A stretch of 64,000 nucleotides of DNA, from assembly GCA_024305405.1 (NCBI GenBank), contig JAKNDB010000076.1, forward strand, positions 1,174,501-1,238,500, written 5' to 3'. This document shows, piece by piece, positions 22,601 to 36,400 of this stretch (within the stretch, counting starts at the first letter, position 1; every line of letters begins with the position of its first letter). The stretch comes from Dirofilaria immitis (taxonomy: Eukaryota > Nematoda > Chromadorea > Rhabditida > Onchocercidae). A model generated the notes under the pieces. That model did no database searches and was not told the DNA's origin. It saw only the letters and a list, made by a program, of their open reading frames with translations. The position numbers were made by a program, and so were the translations under genes.

Positions 22601-25314
22601 TGCGAACCTGTTTAATGGTTTGTCCCGATTGAGTAGTAAGTGCGCAGGTTGAAGCATCAAATCTGAACAAGGTAACTTTTTCTGCAGTTGAGGTGTTTGA
22701 TTTTTGCATAGCTAAACTGGAAGTACTGTCATCTTCCGCGACATATTCATCCACTAGTTTTTCAATTATAGCTTGCGCTATTTCCCAAAAATTCTCAGAC
22801 AAGGATATCATTTCATCATCACCCAAATCGTTTTGCCTCAGTTTTTGAGTTCAGAATCCATTACAAGATGTGCCTCATGGCTACTACGAAATTGATTAAG
22901 CACCTAAAAAATAAGTCGTTAATCTAAAGCTATAAAAAAGCTCGAATAGAGGACTTTTATAAAAGAGTTAAATGATCTTAATTTAGTCTTAATGTATTTG
23001 ATTGCTTTGCTAAAAATCTTTAAATCCTCAATTTTTTTGTTCACTATGAAGTAGCAGGAATAAACTAAACCGTAAGAAATAAAAAATTCTTTATCCTAAA
23101 TGAAAGAGTTGCATCTTTGAAAGTGATAATCTCGTGAAATAAAAAATTTAAAAAAGTCACAAATAATAAAGTCTACATAAGGAAATAAGAAAAACAATAC
23201 CAACTGCATGAACTGAGCCAAATTTTGTTCATCGCCTTTGCCATCAAACGCTACGCAAACTACATTTGCCGATGTATGTATCAGACGACTAAACACTGCT
23301 GGAGAATTTTGCAAAAACGTCGAAGTGTTGTTGACAGTCTACCGAACACACATAATGCATGAATATTTTCAGCACAACGAGCAGCTACAGAATATGTGAC
23401 ATTTGCAGTTGTATTTTCTTTTAGATTAAACTTAGACATAATTGCAGCGCATTCCACTGATTCCGCAACTTTATTTTCCGGTAACGATTTAATTATTTCA
23501 ACGAGCTTAAAAGCGATATGTAAATATATTTATAGAATTTAAAAATATTTTCGGAACCAAATAGTGATTTAAAACAAAGTAAATGAAAGTTGAAATTTGA
23601 GACTAATTTAAAAAATACAGGTGAAAGCCAGATGAATTTTGAATATCTGTTACCACTAAAAACTTCTGGAACTTCACATCTTAACATTCTACCAATACAA
23701 TCCTCATTGATGATTCACAAAAAAAGTTTTTGGCGACTGTATTTTAAAAATCCATGCATTAATTTATATTAATTAAATCTGATTTTGATTATTAAATTTT
23801 GCTTTTTATTTAGTGTGTATGATACTAGAAATCATTTCTACACTCGCAACTTTATGATGTTTAAAACTTACATGATTTTCAAACGGCCGAACGATCAAAT
23901 GATTTGTGATGTCGCTAACAATCCTTTCTACTAATTTCTGTAAAAAAAGCACTCTAATAAAATATGATAAAAGAAATAAATTCCCAAATTTGATTTAATT
24001 AATCAAAACGTATTTTTTGCTTAGCAGTATTATACTTTATTAATAAATGTAAGAACTGATAAATTTTACTAAATTTTTATCAACGGCTATTCAATACGCA
24101 TTAATATAAATGTCAACTCACTTTGGACAAATCTAGCAATTGTGAACGTAACTGATTCAATCCATCGATGTTTGAAAATGGACCATTGAACAACAGATCT
24201 GAAATGTTATGTCCCATGACTTCTTCAGTTAAAACAAAAAGTAATTAGCCGTTTTTGAAATAATTACCGGACAACGAAAAATAAACCTGCTTCGTTTAAA
24301 GAATTCGCTGCTAAACGGTAATTTGATGTAGCCATAGCTGCCTCAACTTCACTTCCCAAACGATTTAATCCTTCTCTATAAGGAAATGGTCATTTAAAAT
24401 ATTTCAGTGATCAGTTAATTTTCTAAAAAATCCGAACTCATCTCTGGTTCTGTCAAGAAAATTACGAATTCAAAAACCATTTTGTTCTGCACATTTGCTA
24501 AAAGCCTAAGTGACTGACTTAATAATCCTATCAGGCCAAAACACTACGTTGATGATTATTCCATATTGCTGTTAATTCATTTACCGTTTTTTAAAATTCA
24601 TTTGTACGATTCAAAACATCATCAAAACTAAAACTAGGAAATCAAAATACATTTGAGTAAGAATTGTGCTGACGTGTTTCTGTTGAGCATTTTCCATCCA
24701 AAGTCTTTTTAAATCATCTCGTCTACACTGTAGCAGAGAGCGACATGTGAGCAAACTACTACGTATACTGTGTACTTTTTCACGACAAACTGAAAAGAAG
24801 ATAGGATAATCAAAAAAAGTTCATAAATGTAGAAAGATAACTTTAAGAGCACTACATATGATACTATCAATCAAATGTATGACTCTAGTAAAACATTTAT
24901 AGAAATTTGATTTAGATTTTAAAGAAAAATAAAACCAACTTGTGATTCGAGTAGAAACATTCCTGAATGACTCTAAACAAGTTCCGACATCGTTTTCATG
25001 TTCTGAAGATTTTACCTTTTAATCAATTCTTACACCTTACAAAATTCAGTAAATTATTAGCAGCAAATTTGTCATTAACCATACTCAAAAATTGATAAAT
25101 GTTACCTATGCGTCTTTTTGAATACCTGTATTAAAAATAAAATGGGAAATATTTGCTATAAAGTTTAAATAATGTTTCATTTACCAAGAACTAGCTGATC
25201 TATTTCTTTTGAAGTTTCAGCAAATCCAGTCTCTAAACGTCTACGGTCCAATTCCTTTTGGTCTGCTGAGCAGTTACTCGTAAGTGTTCGAATCATGTTC
25301 AATAACAAGGCACT
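19642..25314 (-). CDS. sec-8: Exocyst complex component Sec8/EXOC4 (5' exon missing, several frameshifts)
   Basis: Sec8 is a subunit of the octameric exocyst that tethers secretory vesicles at the plasma membrane. The first exon found (25185-25314) encodes SALLLNMIRTLTSNCSADQK, matching the Sec8 N-terminal helix after the initiator exon. Others include 24940-25015, 24651-24789, 24287-24375, 24122-24198, 23872-23937, 23201-23505, 22608-22903, 22225-22466, 21901-22098, 21330-21564, 20948-21214, 20545-20680, 20238-20365, 19829-20061 and 19642-19729. Strong anchors: CRRDDLKRLWMENAQQKHVS, ISATWAVDEDISRLLKSLP, CLLIIHLELRVHCFFHLLPL, MKYLFDGLGHL and VCRNIFAVQQRLSQLTGHRE. Frame is lost by one base at about 23335-23341 and in homopolymers at 22842-22846, 20949-20953 and 19933-19939. 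A tiny exon near 25107-25126 and the true start upstream of 25314 could not be resolved. Confidence 0.92.
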
Positions 25315-26628
25315 CTGTCAAAAGAAGTAAATATTTCGCATTCCATATAGCATCATATAAAATAATCATAATATTAATGAATATTCAACATCTCATAAAA
25401 TATTTCATAAGTAGAGAAAAAATTGTATGAAAGAGAGCCATTATGTACTTGAAAATATTATCAGTCACACTATGTTAACTCATCTCTCAATTTGATTACT
25501 TGACTACCACATATATTATTATTCATTTTATATAATTGCTTCAGAACACAAACATTTTTATAAATTATACATTGCATAAAATTACGTAATCCCTTACTGT
25601 TATTAATTAAATATTACAAGATTCAAGATAGCAAAGTTAAGAAGTTCATTCATATAATGCTTTTAAGCATGACTTCATTGCCAAAATGTTTTTTACAAAA
25701 GTCATTAATATCCGCAAATTTGTTCTTTTTCTTATTTATTTCGTCTGCTTATTTATATTTCTTTCAATTCGTCCAATATTTTTCCTTCATTTATTATATT
25801 TTATGCTAATCATTCTAATAAGTATATATGGATAATAATTTAATGAGTGAATAACGATGTACCATGACATGCTATTTATTATGGTCGGATAGATTGAAAT
25901 GATACATGTGGACAAGAGTAAATGTTAGACTACAAAGTAAGATTAATGTGAACAGTCTGCGTGATTATCTCATTCTTTCACGCTGAAACAATGATTTCAA
26001 CCACAACTAACATAGGTCGAAAGGAGGTAAAAGTCATGATAGCGAAGAAATAAATGCCATTCCAAGCCAGAAGAGCAAGTACCTTCTTGTGTGAAGAGAA
26101 ACAATCTACTGAAATAACTTATCATGTATTCTCCATAATATTAGGCATTATTACTTTAATTGAAACAGTCACCGCATTGTCTTGAAGAGATCCGGCACGC
26201 TGCGTTCGCCCCGCTTATCGTTCGACATTCCAACAGTTTGCAAATTCCGCTAACTTCTCTCTAGAAATTAAGAATATCGTCAACAAGTTTTCTCGTTGAG
26301 ACCATCATGAGATAATTGATACAATTGAAAATGAAGAACGCGTCGATGTGGTGTCGGTTGCCATCAATCAATCAATCATGTTGGGCTGGGTGGAGTGGCA
26401 GGCGGGCAGACAGCTCCTTTCTCCGTCTCTCTGGTGAAGAGCGAAGAGGAAGCGGAGAAACGGAAAGGGATAAGAGGTGTCGCATGGAATTCTGGTAAGA
26501 GCAGGCGGGTAAAGAGCTCGGGAGGGATTACGGGGAAGGGTGTAAAGAAGCAAGTGAAGGGATCCTCCTTGACTAACCATGGGAAACATCGTCACTACTG
26601 ATATAGATAGATCTCCTGGCATGAACAA
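25315..26628. promoter_or_regulatory. Head-to-head intergenic region between Sec8 and the zinc-finger gene
   Basis: The left half (25315-26150) is AT-rich and presumably contains the Sec8 first exon or intron. From about 26160 the base composition becomes clearly more GC-rich, continuing into the zinc-finger coding exon. A short ATCA repeat lies at about 26364-26378 and G-rich purine tracts at 26390-26560. Divergent transcription makes this a plausible shared or bidirectional promoter. No element was identified at base resolution. Confidence 0.35.
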
Positions 26629-29600
26629 ATGAGGAAGAAGCAGGCGAAACCCGCGAAGCGGCTTGCCGGAGTAGTTTTTCCGGATGAAGACAGTTCCACT
26701 GGGGAATCTCGAGAAGTGCTTTCTCCGATACGGCGTTCCTCGTCTCTCACTCCTCCCATCCATAGCAGAATCACCTCAGCGACAGAAAAACCGGACGACT
26801 CGGCCGGAACTCCTCTTCGTGTGTTTGCGATGAAGAATACGGCAGACATTTCCGACAATAATGTTCCTCCCTTCAAAATTTCGAAGTATGAGTCGGATAA
26901 TTTTGGTAAATACTGCCGTGACGGGGAGCACCTACGATTTACCAGATCACATTTTGCCGCTCGTCATTCATCTTTAAGCAGATATAGTTCCCGCATTGTC
27001 GCAAGTTACCCAGTCCCTATGATTTCTCGTGCCAGTGATCATCACAATTCCTTTCTTTCTATGTTGACTGCAACTAGAAATTCCGCTCAGAGCAATTCGT
27101 TTGATATCCCCGCCGCAAGTGTTTCGCTCTCTGACAAATCCATCGAATCAGCGGATTTGGAATCGCCTTTGAAACGTTTGGAGCGATGTGTCCGAGCTAA
27201 CAGTGAAGCAGGATGCTCAACTTTCGGACTTTACAAGAGCGGTAAGCCTTCCACACCGACGAGATATGCTTTGACACAATCGCGCCCTAATACGAATTCG
27301 ATGAAATTGCGGTTTGGATACGGTAGATATTTATTCTTAAATACTGCATTATAACTTTAAACAAATTGTAGCGATAAAAAAAAACAGATGTCGAAATGTA
27401 TTGTATGGAGCTAAATCAGATAACTTAAAAATCTTTTAAGCCATTCTGTGATATATGTAAGGATCTCAGAGGAATAATGTAAGCCTAATTACTATGAGGA
27501 GACGGATTGAAAATCCCTTTAGAATTAGGAATAAAAACCTGCTGAATAGGTTCAGATTTTCTAATTTTTTAGCACGTTCACTTTGTAGTTCAATGCAAAT
27601 TTACAATAAAAAAACGTTTCAGAAGATTAAAAATTGATTTAAATTTTGTTATAAGAGTTCTTTCGATTCATAATTTTTTCGTTTTTTTTTGATATGACTA
27701 ACAGGTTTTCTTGCAGCTTGATATCATTAATAATTTACTAACAATTTGAATTAAACGCAATTTGAAGGCGGACGTGACATCGATTTGAATATTTTCAAGG
27801 CGGGCATGACATTAATTTGATTAAAAATCTGTAGTTTGCAGTAGATATCATATAAGTTCTGAAAAGTTTGAATGATGATATAAATTATTTCAGATTCAAC
27901 GAAAACATCGGCAGCAGATGCTTTAGATGAATTGTCACAACTAGTGCATCGAATTGGTACGACAAAATTACCCGTCCCAGCAGCGTCGAGCAAATGTATC
28001 CCTAACAGTATTACCAGTAATGTTTTCACATGCTTAAAATGTGCTCAGCAATTTGATACACTTGATGAATTAGTGCTACATATTAGTACAACAAAACATT
28101 TTACACGCGGATCAACAAAAAATTTCGACGCTATGTGAGTTTTCCAGTTTTTTGAAACTTGATATTAGTATTTTAACGTGTATTTTTGGTTCATTTCATT
28201 CTCAAGAATCTAATTATATTAACTCTTTAAAGTGAAAAATGCTTAACTTAGGAATTGGAAATATAAAGGAAATATAGCGGTCAATTGCGACGATTAAATT
28301 CGTAACAAAATTGATATGATATATTTTAGACCGAAAGGTGTTAGTTCGTTGTAAATTTGAGTGGATTTCTTGTTTTAAATCTAATTAAATCTATAATAGT
28401 AATTAATAGACTGTGGTGCACTATTACTAATGAATTCTGTCAAAGTAAACCTACAACGATAGTCAATAAATTATGACATACTTTTACTTAATTCTATTAA
28501 GATAAACTTATAGCGGTAGTCAATAAGTTATTCAGTTTGGCTATTTATTTGGAGTGTGGTAATTTTTAGGTATTCTTAAAACGTAAGAGATACTCTGCCG
28601 GAGAAAGGAGATATACTGCCGCATATTCTTTATTAATAAATCAAAAAAATATTTTTTGGCGCAAAAATGTGTTAAAATCATATACACAAGTGGTCAGTTG
28701 AAAAGATATTTTTAGAGCACCATGGGAGAGGAATCGAGTGGCTGCAAGTCTCGAGAAACAAGTAGCTTCATCGAATTTTCTAGCATCATTATTTTATGCC
28801 CAAAAATGTTTTGAAGTAAGTTTTACCTTGAATATTTTCATATTTCAGATTTTTTTCCAGAGAATATTAGCGAGTTATAATTAAAATGATTGAACTTCGA
28901 GACATCTATATATATGCATTTGTTTCGGATTTTTGGATGAAATATAAGAAAGAATGAAGAATTCTAAGAACTTATTTTTACTATTTCATGTCAATGCTTA
29001 TGTCTGACTTATTTTCAAAAATTCCTCTTAATTCGTGAACTGTAAATTTGCAGGTACCACAAGATTTGTCACAAAAAACATTGACAATAGTTTTTGAACG
29101 GGTTTCTTTAACTACTTTTTGTTGACTACTTTTTGTTGTATTATATTATATTATATTTATTGCAAACTTGAATAAATCAACTTTAAAAAATGTTGAGCTC
29201 CATTAAAATGTGTACTAATGGCAAAAATTATGGTATTAACCGATCTGTGACGACTATGAGGAAGAATCAGTTTATTAACCTTTGTAACATTTAATCTAAT
29301 CTTTTTTAGAGAACTGAAAACGCCAAATTATGGTCTTATTAGTTCTCAGTTAATTGTGCCAATTCCGTTCAATAGGATGATTTTGTAGTTATTTGAGCAA
29401 GTTTTTATATTCAATAATTATTCACAACAGATTCTAAATGGAGAGAAGTACTTGATTTGAGATTTAAGCACCTTCGGTTTGTCTCGCAGGTAATTTCACG
29501 ATTTTCATAGATTTGTTCTTCGAAAATTGAATTTCTAAAACAAATAGACTAATCGTAGCGCATATTTTTCTTCGATTTTCTTTTACCAATTATCGTTAAA

Positions 29601-29908
29601 TTTTTTGGTGTCATCCTCTGTTTTGCTGTTAACCTGAGTAGATTTTTAGTTAGATTAATAGAAGACATTTTCGAGGTCATAATATGAATAGATAGTTGAT
29701 TAACTTGAGATAAATTGAATTATTCGTTCAAGATATCCTCAAATTTGAAATGAATATGCGTAAACATTGATTACCCGTGAGTATGCACTGTATATTAAGA
29801 TGAATAATTTCTCTAAAACTATTTTAGTTTTGTTCTGCTTTACGGATTTATTAATTCCTGACGTTTTAATATGTTTTACAGCTAAGACTCATTGTATTTA
29901 ATATTTAA
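26629..29908 (+). CDS. C2H2 zinc-finger protein, teashirt-like finger, NuRD-motif-like N-terminus
   Basis: Exon 1 (26629-27322) opens with MRKKQAKPAKR, close to the MSRRKQ-x-x-P motif by which SALL, BCL11A and FOG proteins bind the NuRD subunit RBBP4, and to the MPRRKQQAP start of teashirt/TSHZ proteins as I recall it. The rest is Ser-rich and probably disordered. Exon 2 (27894-28134) is in phase and carries one finger, FTCLKCAQQFDTLDELVLHI, with C-x2-C-x12-H-x5-H spacing typical of teashirt fingers. Exon 3 (28716-28815, APWERNRVAASLEKQVASSN) also splices in phase. Weaker candidates follow at 29054-29101, about 29433-29489 and 29882-29908, the last ending in a stop. Exons 1-3 are well supported; the 3' end is tentative and could lie further downstream. 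The minus-strand open frames over exon 1 are shadows. Confidence 0.6.
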
Positions 29909-32197
29909 TGGGCGTCTTTCTTTTACTGTTAATGTTGAGTTATACCCGTGTGAATATACCGCATTATAAAAGTTGCATACGTAAGCATTTACAGCATTTG
30001 CCAGAGAGCGAGAAAGTGTTATTGCTACAAAAAAATTTATTCGAGTTATTAGATCATTTTTCGATAAACTGTTCATAATAGTGCTTGGTAAATATTGAAT
30101 TACTTATAAAGAGAATGATTGTTAATAAAAGTTTTAAAAAATATTTCATTGACTTTTCATTGACATTATTATGTTCTTTGGGGCTTAATCGGTAACTGCT
30201 GGTATGTTATTGAAGTTTTGCTCTTTAATTTAAACTCAACTGATAAGAGATATTAATCCAGTATCTACTTCAGTTCTATACTATCCATGAATGGATTACC
30301 AAGGTTTCTTCCGTTCATCTGGTTCAGACAAGATTTCGTACATAATGCTGTTGGGTATTCTTCGTGTTGATCGCTGCTACAATTTTTTTTCTTTCTCGGC
30401 GAGTAGTGTTAGCTTGCCGCATGGTAAATAATTGTCTCTAGTATTTGGTATTAGCAGGACGTCTTAATTCGCTTATCTAATGGAGGTTTGAATTCATTAT
30501 GTATCTATCCATCAAATATGTTCTGGTTCGAAGATTTCCTCATAATCACTTCTTTTCTCAGTATATGTGATTAATCCGATTTTAATGCTACAGAAGTGGA
30601 ACTGACGAAACATGAAATGGATGAAATGTATCTCGTGTTTAGGATCAAATTTCAGTATTGATGGGACGTTTAGGATCAAATTTTTTTCATTATATATGTA
30701 TCAATATTGATGGTATTCTTAGTAGGAACTTTCAGGAAAATCCATATTTTTGGTCATATCCTGCTTCTTAATCTTCTTTCTCAAATGAAATTTCAGCTAA
30801 TGTAACCTTAGATGTGAAGCATAACTTTCAACGCATCTTCATTGCAGTTAGGCTCTTAAAGATTTTCGACCATTTCCTTCGAGATTCTACTGCTTATAAA
30901 CTATTAATGGTTTATTTGTTCATTGTTTATTTCTATTTCTTTTCAATTTAGTTTTTCGAACATGCATCATTTTCAGAGAATTAATGAAAAGCTTTAATTA
31001 TAGGCGGTTCATGCTGATGACAAAACCGTTCTTTCAGTTGCTCTTGATCTTTGTTTGTGTGATCTCTCATTTCCATCCCTGAAGAGTAGATGCGAGATGA
31101 GTTCGATAAGTTCAGCACAAACTATGGAGCATGATATGCTACTTCTCCAGAATAGTAATTCATTCATTCAAGAGACTAATTTGATGGTCCTAAGGCATTC
31201 TGGAGCCAAGGTTTTTACCAATCTTTTTCTTTCAAAGACGATCCAAACGCCAATTCCTCGGCACTTCTAAATGTCATCTATTTAGCCTTACTCTATGAGT
31301 TTTATCTAGTTCCACACTCATTATTTCCATAATAAAATATTTAAATCGAATTCTTCGAATATAATCTTACTATGACTTAAAGCTATTTCAAGACATTTTC
31401 AGTGAAATATTACTCGAATTATAAAAGTAGAAATTTGTCGAAGAAATCATTAAACAAAGTGAAAATATACCCTTATTTATTACTAAAATAGAAGCGAACG
31501 TGGAAACCAAAATTGATTTAAAGCACATTATATCTTTCTATTCCTTTTATTGATATCCTTAACTGGATGTATGGCAGTTCATTATTTTTTGGTAAACGAC
31601 AGCATTAACCTGGTTTTTTCTTTTTAAAAAGACTAATAAGCAGTCTAATTTAAGTGGTAATAAAAACTGAACAGAACGTAATCATTACTCTTTTGCCTTA
31701 GGACAGGAAAATATTAAGCGAAGTGACCTTGACAGACCGCGGTCTGCTTAACTTTAGTAATTCTAATCCTTACACCTGATAGTATCACTATTGACAGTTT
31801 CTATACATCATAGATCCCAGTTTAGCTCTTTACTCCCTTCTTTTGCTACATCGAATATTCTACAAAGTAGATTGTGCAAATTCATGCATCTATTTGTGCT
31901 GCAATTACATGCATTGCAATTTACATAACATACGTTCACGCGATTCACACTTCTTTGTATTTTTATTCTTTCGCTTGTTATAAAATGAAAAGAAAAAAAC
32001 TCTTGTATGCGGAACAAAGAAATGAATATTCTATCCATTCCATCTGTCGTCCATCAATTTAATTTCATTGTCATTTCATCTATTTTCATTAAATTTCCTC
32101 ATATATAATAGAAAAAAATTTACCTGTTTAGGCTGATATATTCGTCTTTTTTTCTTTCTTAAAACTCATTATATCATATAAGCATTTGCTCGCGTTG

Positions 32198-32281
32198 CTT
32201 GTTCAGGAGAAGCTCTTTCTTGTTCAGGAGAAGCTCTTTCTTGTTCAGGAGAAGCTCTTTCTTGTTCAGGAGAAGCTCTTT
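32198..32281. repeat. 21-bp tandem repeat, four exact copies
   Basis: Four consecutive copies of a 21-base unit starting CTTGTTCAGGAGAAGC (copies at 32198, 32219, 32240 and 32261). The unit length is a multiple of three, but the frames around it close quickly. The unit contains the partial inverted pair GAGAAGCTC. Confidence 0.95.
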
Positions 32282-33426
32282 TTATTGCTCTATAAACATT
32301 GAGAATATGAAAATAATTTGCGTTGTTGTTCGATTCATTTAAATATATTTTGTTCCATTATTTAGTTAGAAACGTTATCATTCGATCATCTCTTTAATTT
32401 CATATCTAAAATTTGACAATATATTCATGGCTTTCAATATTGCTATTTTTTACTGATATCCAAAAAACGAGAAAGTTATTTTTCTTTCTTGATCAAATAA
32501 ATAGTCAACCAAATTGTCATCTCTTTTGACTGCTCGGTGTATTTTATTTCGACGTTCTAAAAAATTGAAAAACTTCACTTCCAAATTTCAATGAAGTTTA
32601 ACTCAAAATATTGGTAAGTAATATGCTGTACTCTCTAATGAAATTTGATATGATTCAGTTTAATTCATTTATATTTTTATAATTCCTTCTTTTCAGCTAA
32701 TTCGTCTTTTTTTTTTTATACAAATCTCAGTATTTTAAACTTATTAGTTAAATGATTGCTGGTTAATTTCATTTCAATTTCTTTATACATCTTTAAGTTC
32801 TGTAATTCTTTACTACTTTTATAATGTTTTCTTGAATTCCAGCTAATTCTAATGATATATAATTTCTGATTGTCTGTATATTTTGGAAAAATAATGCATT
32901 ATTGTAATATAGAATATTTTAATCAATAATAAGTCACTCTATTATTTGACATGTGATGTGTTAATGTAGTAGAGTATAATAATATTTTACATTCAGGTAA
33001 TCACAATTTACTTTTGTAACGAGCATGGTGTTCACATTATTCTTCTTCTCTCCCAATCTTCGTTATGCATTTACTATATTTAAAATTTATTTTATGGTTA
33101 GTTAGTTTACTCATGGAAACTATCAGTGTAGTGCATGTCATGAAGGTATTTGCATTCGATTGATATATTTTAACCATTCAATTTTTAATTTAGCGAAGAT
33201 TTCAGCACTCTAATTTCTGTATGCAACGATTGAATCGTTCAATCAGTTATGACGGAAGATCTAGATGCGTCGTCAATTGCTGTAAAAAATAAAAGTGGAA
33301 CAGCTATAGAATTATTATAGGAAATAACCAAATATTATATAAAAAGCAGGAATCACTCTTAAATTTAAGGATTTTTAAATCAAGTTTTCATAAATTTGAG
33401 TTTACATCCGATAAACATGGGAAAAA

Positions 33427-33456
33427 AGAAATTGTGACGGTAGAGTCACAATTTCT
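33427..33456. repeat. Perfect 12-bp stem hairpin
   Basis: AGAAATTGTGAC at 33427-33438 and its exact reverse complement at 33445-33456 flank a 6-base loop. The stem is too short for a typical nematode microRNA precursor, and the sides do not extend the pairing. Confidence 0.85.
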
Positions 33457-36400
33457 GTAGTATTCAAGAATGATAACTGCTTTATCATAGAATTTAAAAT
33501 ATCGTTCCAAATGGAATCAGTGAAATATTCTGAAATAAAACGTTGATATATTTATACAAACGTCGATTATTTTGTACTATCTAACTACAGTTGTTTTTAT
33601 GAAAACCATTACCAATAATATCACTTTTACTAGAAATCTTATCACCAGAACATGAACAAAATAACAGAGTAATAAGAACAAAGTAGAACTCAATAATTAG
33701 ATTACCTAAATGCTAATATTATAATACAGATCAGTAGAAATAGGGAAGAAAGCGAAAACTGTTTCATGTTAGATCATCAGAAAATGAAATCAAAACTTGA
33801 CACACAAAATTTTGGAAAAATTAGGAAAAACTGATATACGATTCATATTTTTGACAAAATTTTTATTTTAGAGGCAGTGAATTTCAGTTCTCTTATGAAT
33901 TTTGTGAATAACGTTTCCCTGAAAATCCTCAAATATATCAGTATTCGGTTTGATCCTTTGAAGCAATGATAATGTAAACACAATGATAGGATTGTATTCA
34001 TTATAACTATTATTATTATCTTAAACATTATAGTTATCATAGAATTTTACAGCCTTGGAAATGCATGGGATGTTCCTAATTAAGTTAGTGACTATTCACA
34101 GAGAAATAGTCTATACCAGTTCTATGACGAATAAATTTATCCACATTACTTTGAGAAATAAGCGGAATATGAATAATTGTAAATTTTGCATTTTAATTGC
34201 AATTGAGTAATCAATGGCTATAGGCTATTGCTACACACTTTATTTCATTAATTTATTTATTCCATAATTTATTCTGTCATTTTATTCATTTCAAATGTAT
34301 TGCTTATTGATATCAATTTATTGTTTATCTTTCAGATTGTTATAATAAGCAGTGAAATGGAGGAAAAACAAATATGATTGATGTGATACTAACTGTCCTA
34401 AAGGCATGCTTACAGAAATTCTAAATATTGTAGTTTCAAGATTGTTTTTGCTATATTTGAATTTAATATAACTCGTTGTTTCAAACTATTGGTTCCTTAT
34501 AAATAGTCCGGAAGTGATAAGAGTAGATTTCAAATATATGGCTATGAGATAATCTACCAGATATTAGCAGACATGATAAGTTCCAAGAATTAACTGATAA
34601 GCACAGAAATTGTTACAGACTTTCCATTACTGTATTGAGGTTTCATATCATATCAGTGATTATTTTCTGCTTTATGCATTCTTCCAGTTACTTATTTATT
34701 TTTATTTGATATTAATTTTTGACAAAGCGGACTCAGTAATTTTTTGAGTTTAAAATCAAGGAAGGAGTCCGTGCGAAAAATTAGCAATATATTTGGCTTA
34801 GAGGTTGCTGAAGCATAATGTGCGCTCATAATGTAAGAATGAGGAAATTTTCGAAGGAGTTTAATGACTAGTTTCGAGAGTTCAGTTCCACATAACAGTA
34901 ATGAACAAATTTATTTCTTCCTGTAAAAATGCTATGAATGTTATAGTTCTTATTTTGATGAATAAAAAAGCTATTTAGTAATAGTTTGAAATTCATTATC
35001 TAAAGTCGCAATTATTTTTACATTAGCCTGATATTAAGTCCCAGTGTGTCATTATTCATTCGATTGCGCTCATTGATGGCTTCATCGATCATCTGGACAC
35101 AAAAATGTGCAAAATGTTCTTTAAAATTCAGTCCTATAATAAGTAAATGTAACCATTAACTATCATAACAATTTGTTGTAATTATCACTATTTCAAAGGT
35201 ATGTAATCTTCAATATATAACACACGATAGAATTGTTGTATCCTATGGATGTGCCGGGATAAATATCTCGTAATTTATATACCAACAACTTATTGCTGTT
35301 TTTCCAGCCGAATGAAAATAATAATCTATATGAGGTAATCATAATTTTTAGATTTTGCAATTTTGCAAATCTCTATTTTGCTTCTTTCTTTTGCAATAAA
35401 AAGCAATAGTTATTTAAAGTTATTTTTTAATTTTTTAAAATTTAATATTAATAGATACATGAGATTCAAATTTTTGTTTATATTTTGAAACACTTTCTCT
35501 ATCGATACAATTTCTTTTCAAACAATACAAACGATGACAATTTGATAATTTTAGCCAAACAAAATATAGTAAAAGTCTTAATAAAACAAGAGCTATTTAT
35601 ACAAAAATCAAGCAGAACTAAATGAAGCTATAATTATAGCAAAAATTTATATTATTTACATCATATTTGGCAGCAAAGCTAAAGGCAGTTGATTTTATTA
35701 GATCAGCACAAAACAGCAAATATCACCTGTTTTTACGATCACCCTCATCTGAAATCAAACTTTTAATAAACGATCAATAAGCGACGTCGTGACTTGCTCA
35801 GAATCATCACTAAATTAATTCAAATAAAAATGCATCATTTTTCGCTTATTTTCGCTACTTTTTCCTCTCTAAAAATCCTTTTTTTCAAAAGGAAATAGAA
35901 TATTTGTCTCATAAGCGACTAAACGATCTAAAGAGTTTTAAAACATAGCTAACGTGATATATTTTTGCTTACTGTGGTTTCCTAAATTAGTAATGAATAG
36001 ATCGTAGTACGAAAGAAATGAGTAGATTTTAGCTGATGAGTTACCACTAATATTTCATCTCAAAAATTCCTTATTCCTATGTCTTTCCGAAAAAAGTTCT
36101 GATAAATAAACCACTTTCACTACTCCTAACAACGGAGTTTACATCAGTAGGGTGTAAGTTATTTGAAATAATTTAAATAACCGCCTCGATTTTAAATAAT
36201 GTTCATAATTCTCTGTTTCTTCTTCATAAGATGGAAATATTAGTGCGAGATCATAATTATAGAAATTCTTTCTAGGCAGCACGTCATATTTTTTTGAATG
36301 AGAATAAAAATATAGAATACAGTATTTAACTACCAGATACATTTCAAATTTAGATCCTAGTTTATGCTGTGTTTTGAAACTAGACATTTCTTATCAGGGG

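Noticed and set aside
26368..26876. Minus-strand open frames of 93 and 131 codons opposite the zinc-finger exon
   Set aside because: Shadows of a GC-richer segment; the plus strand has the splice-consistent frame and the recognisable motifs.
31055..31270. 71-codon plus-strand frame in the gene-poor block
   Set aside because: No acceptor or donor in phase and no recognisable motif; this length is expected by chance.
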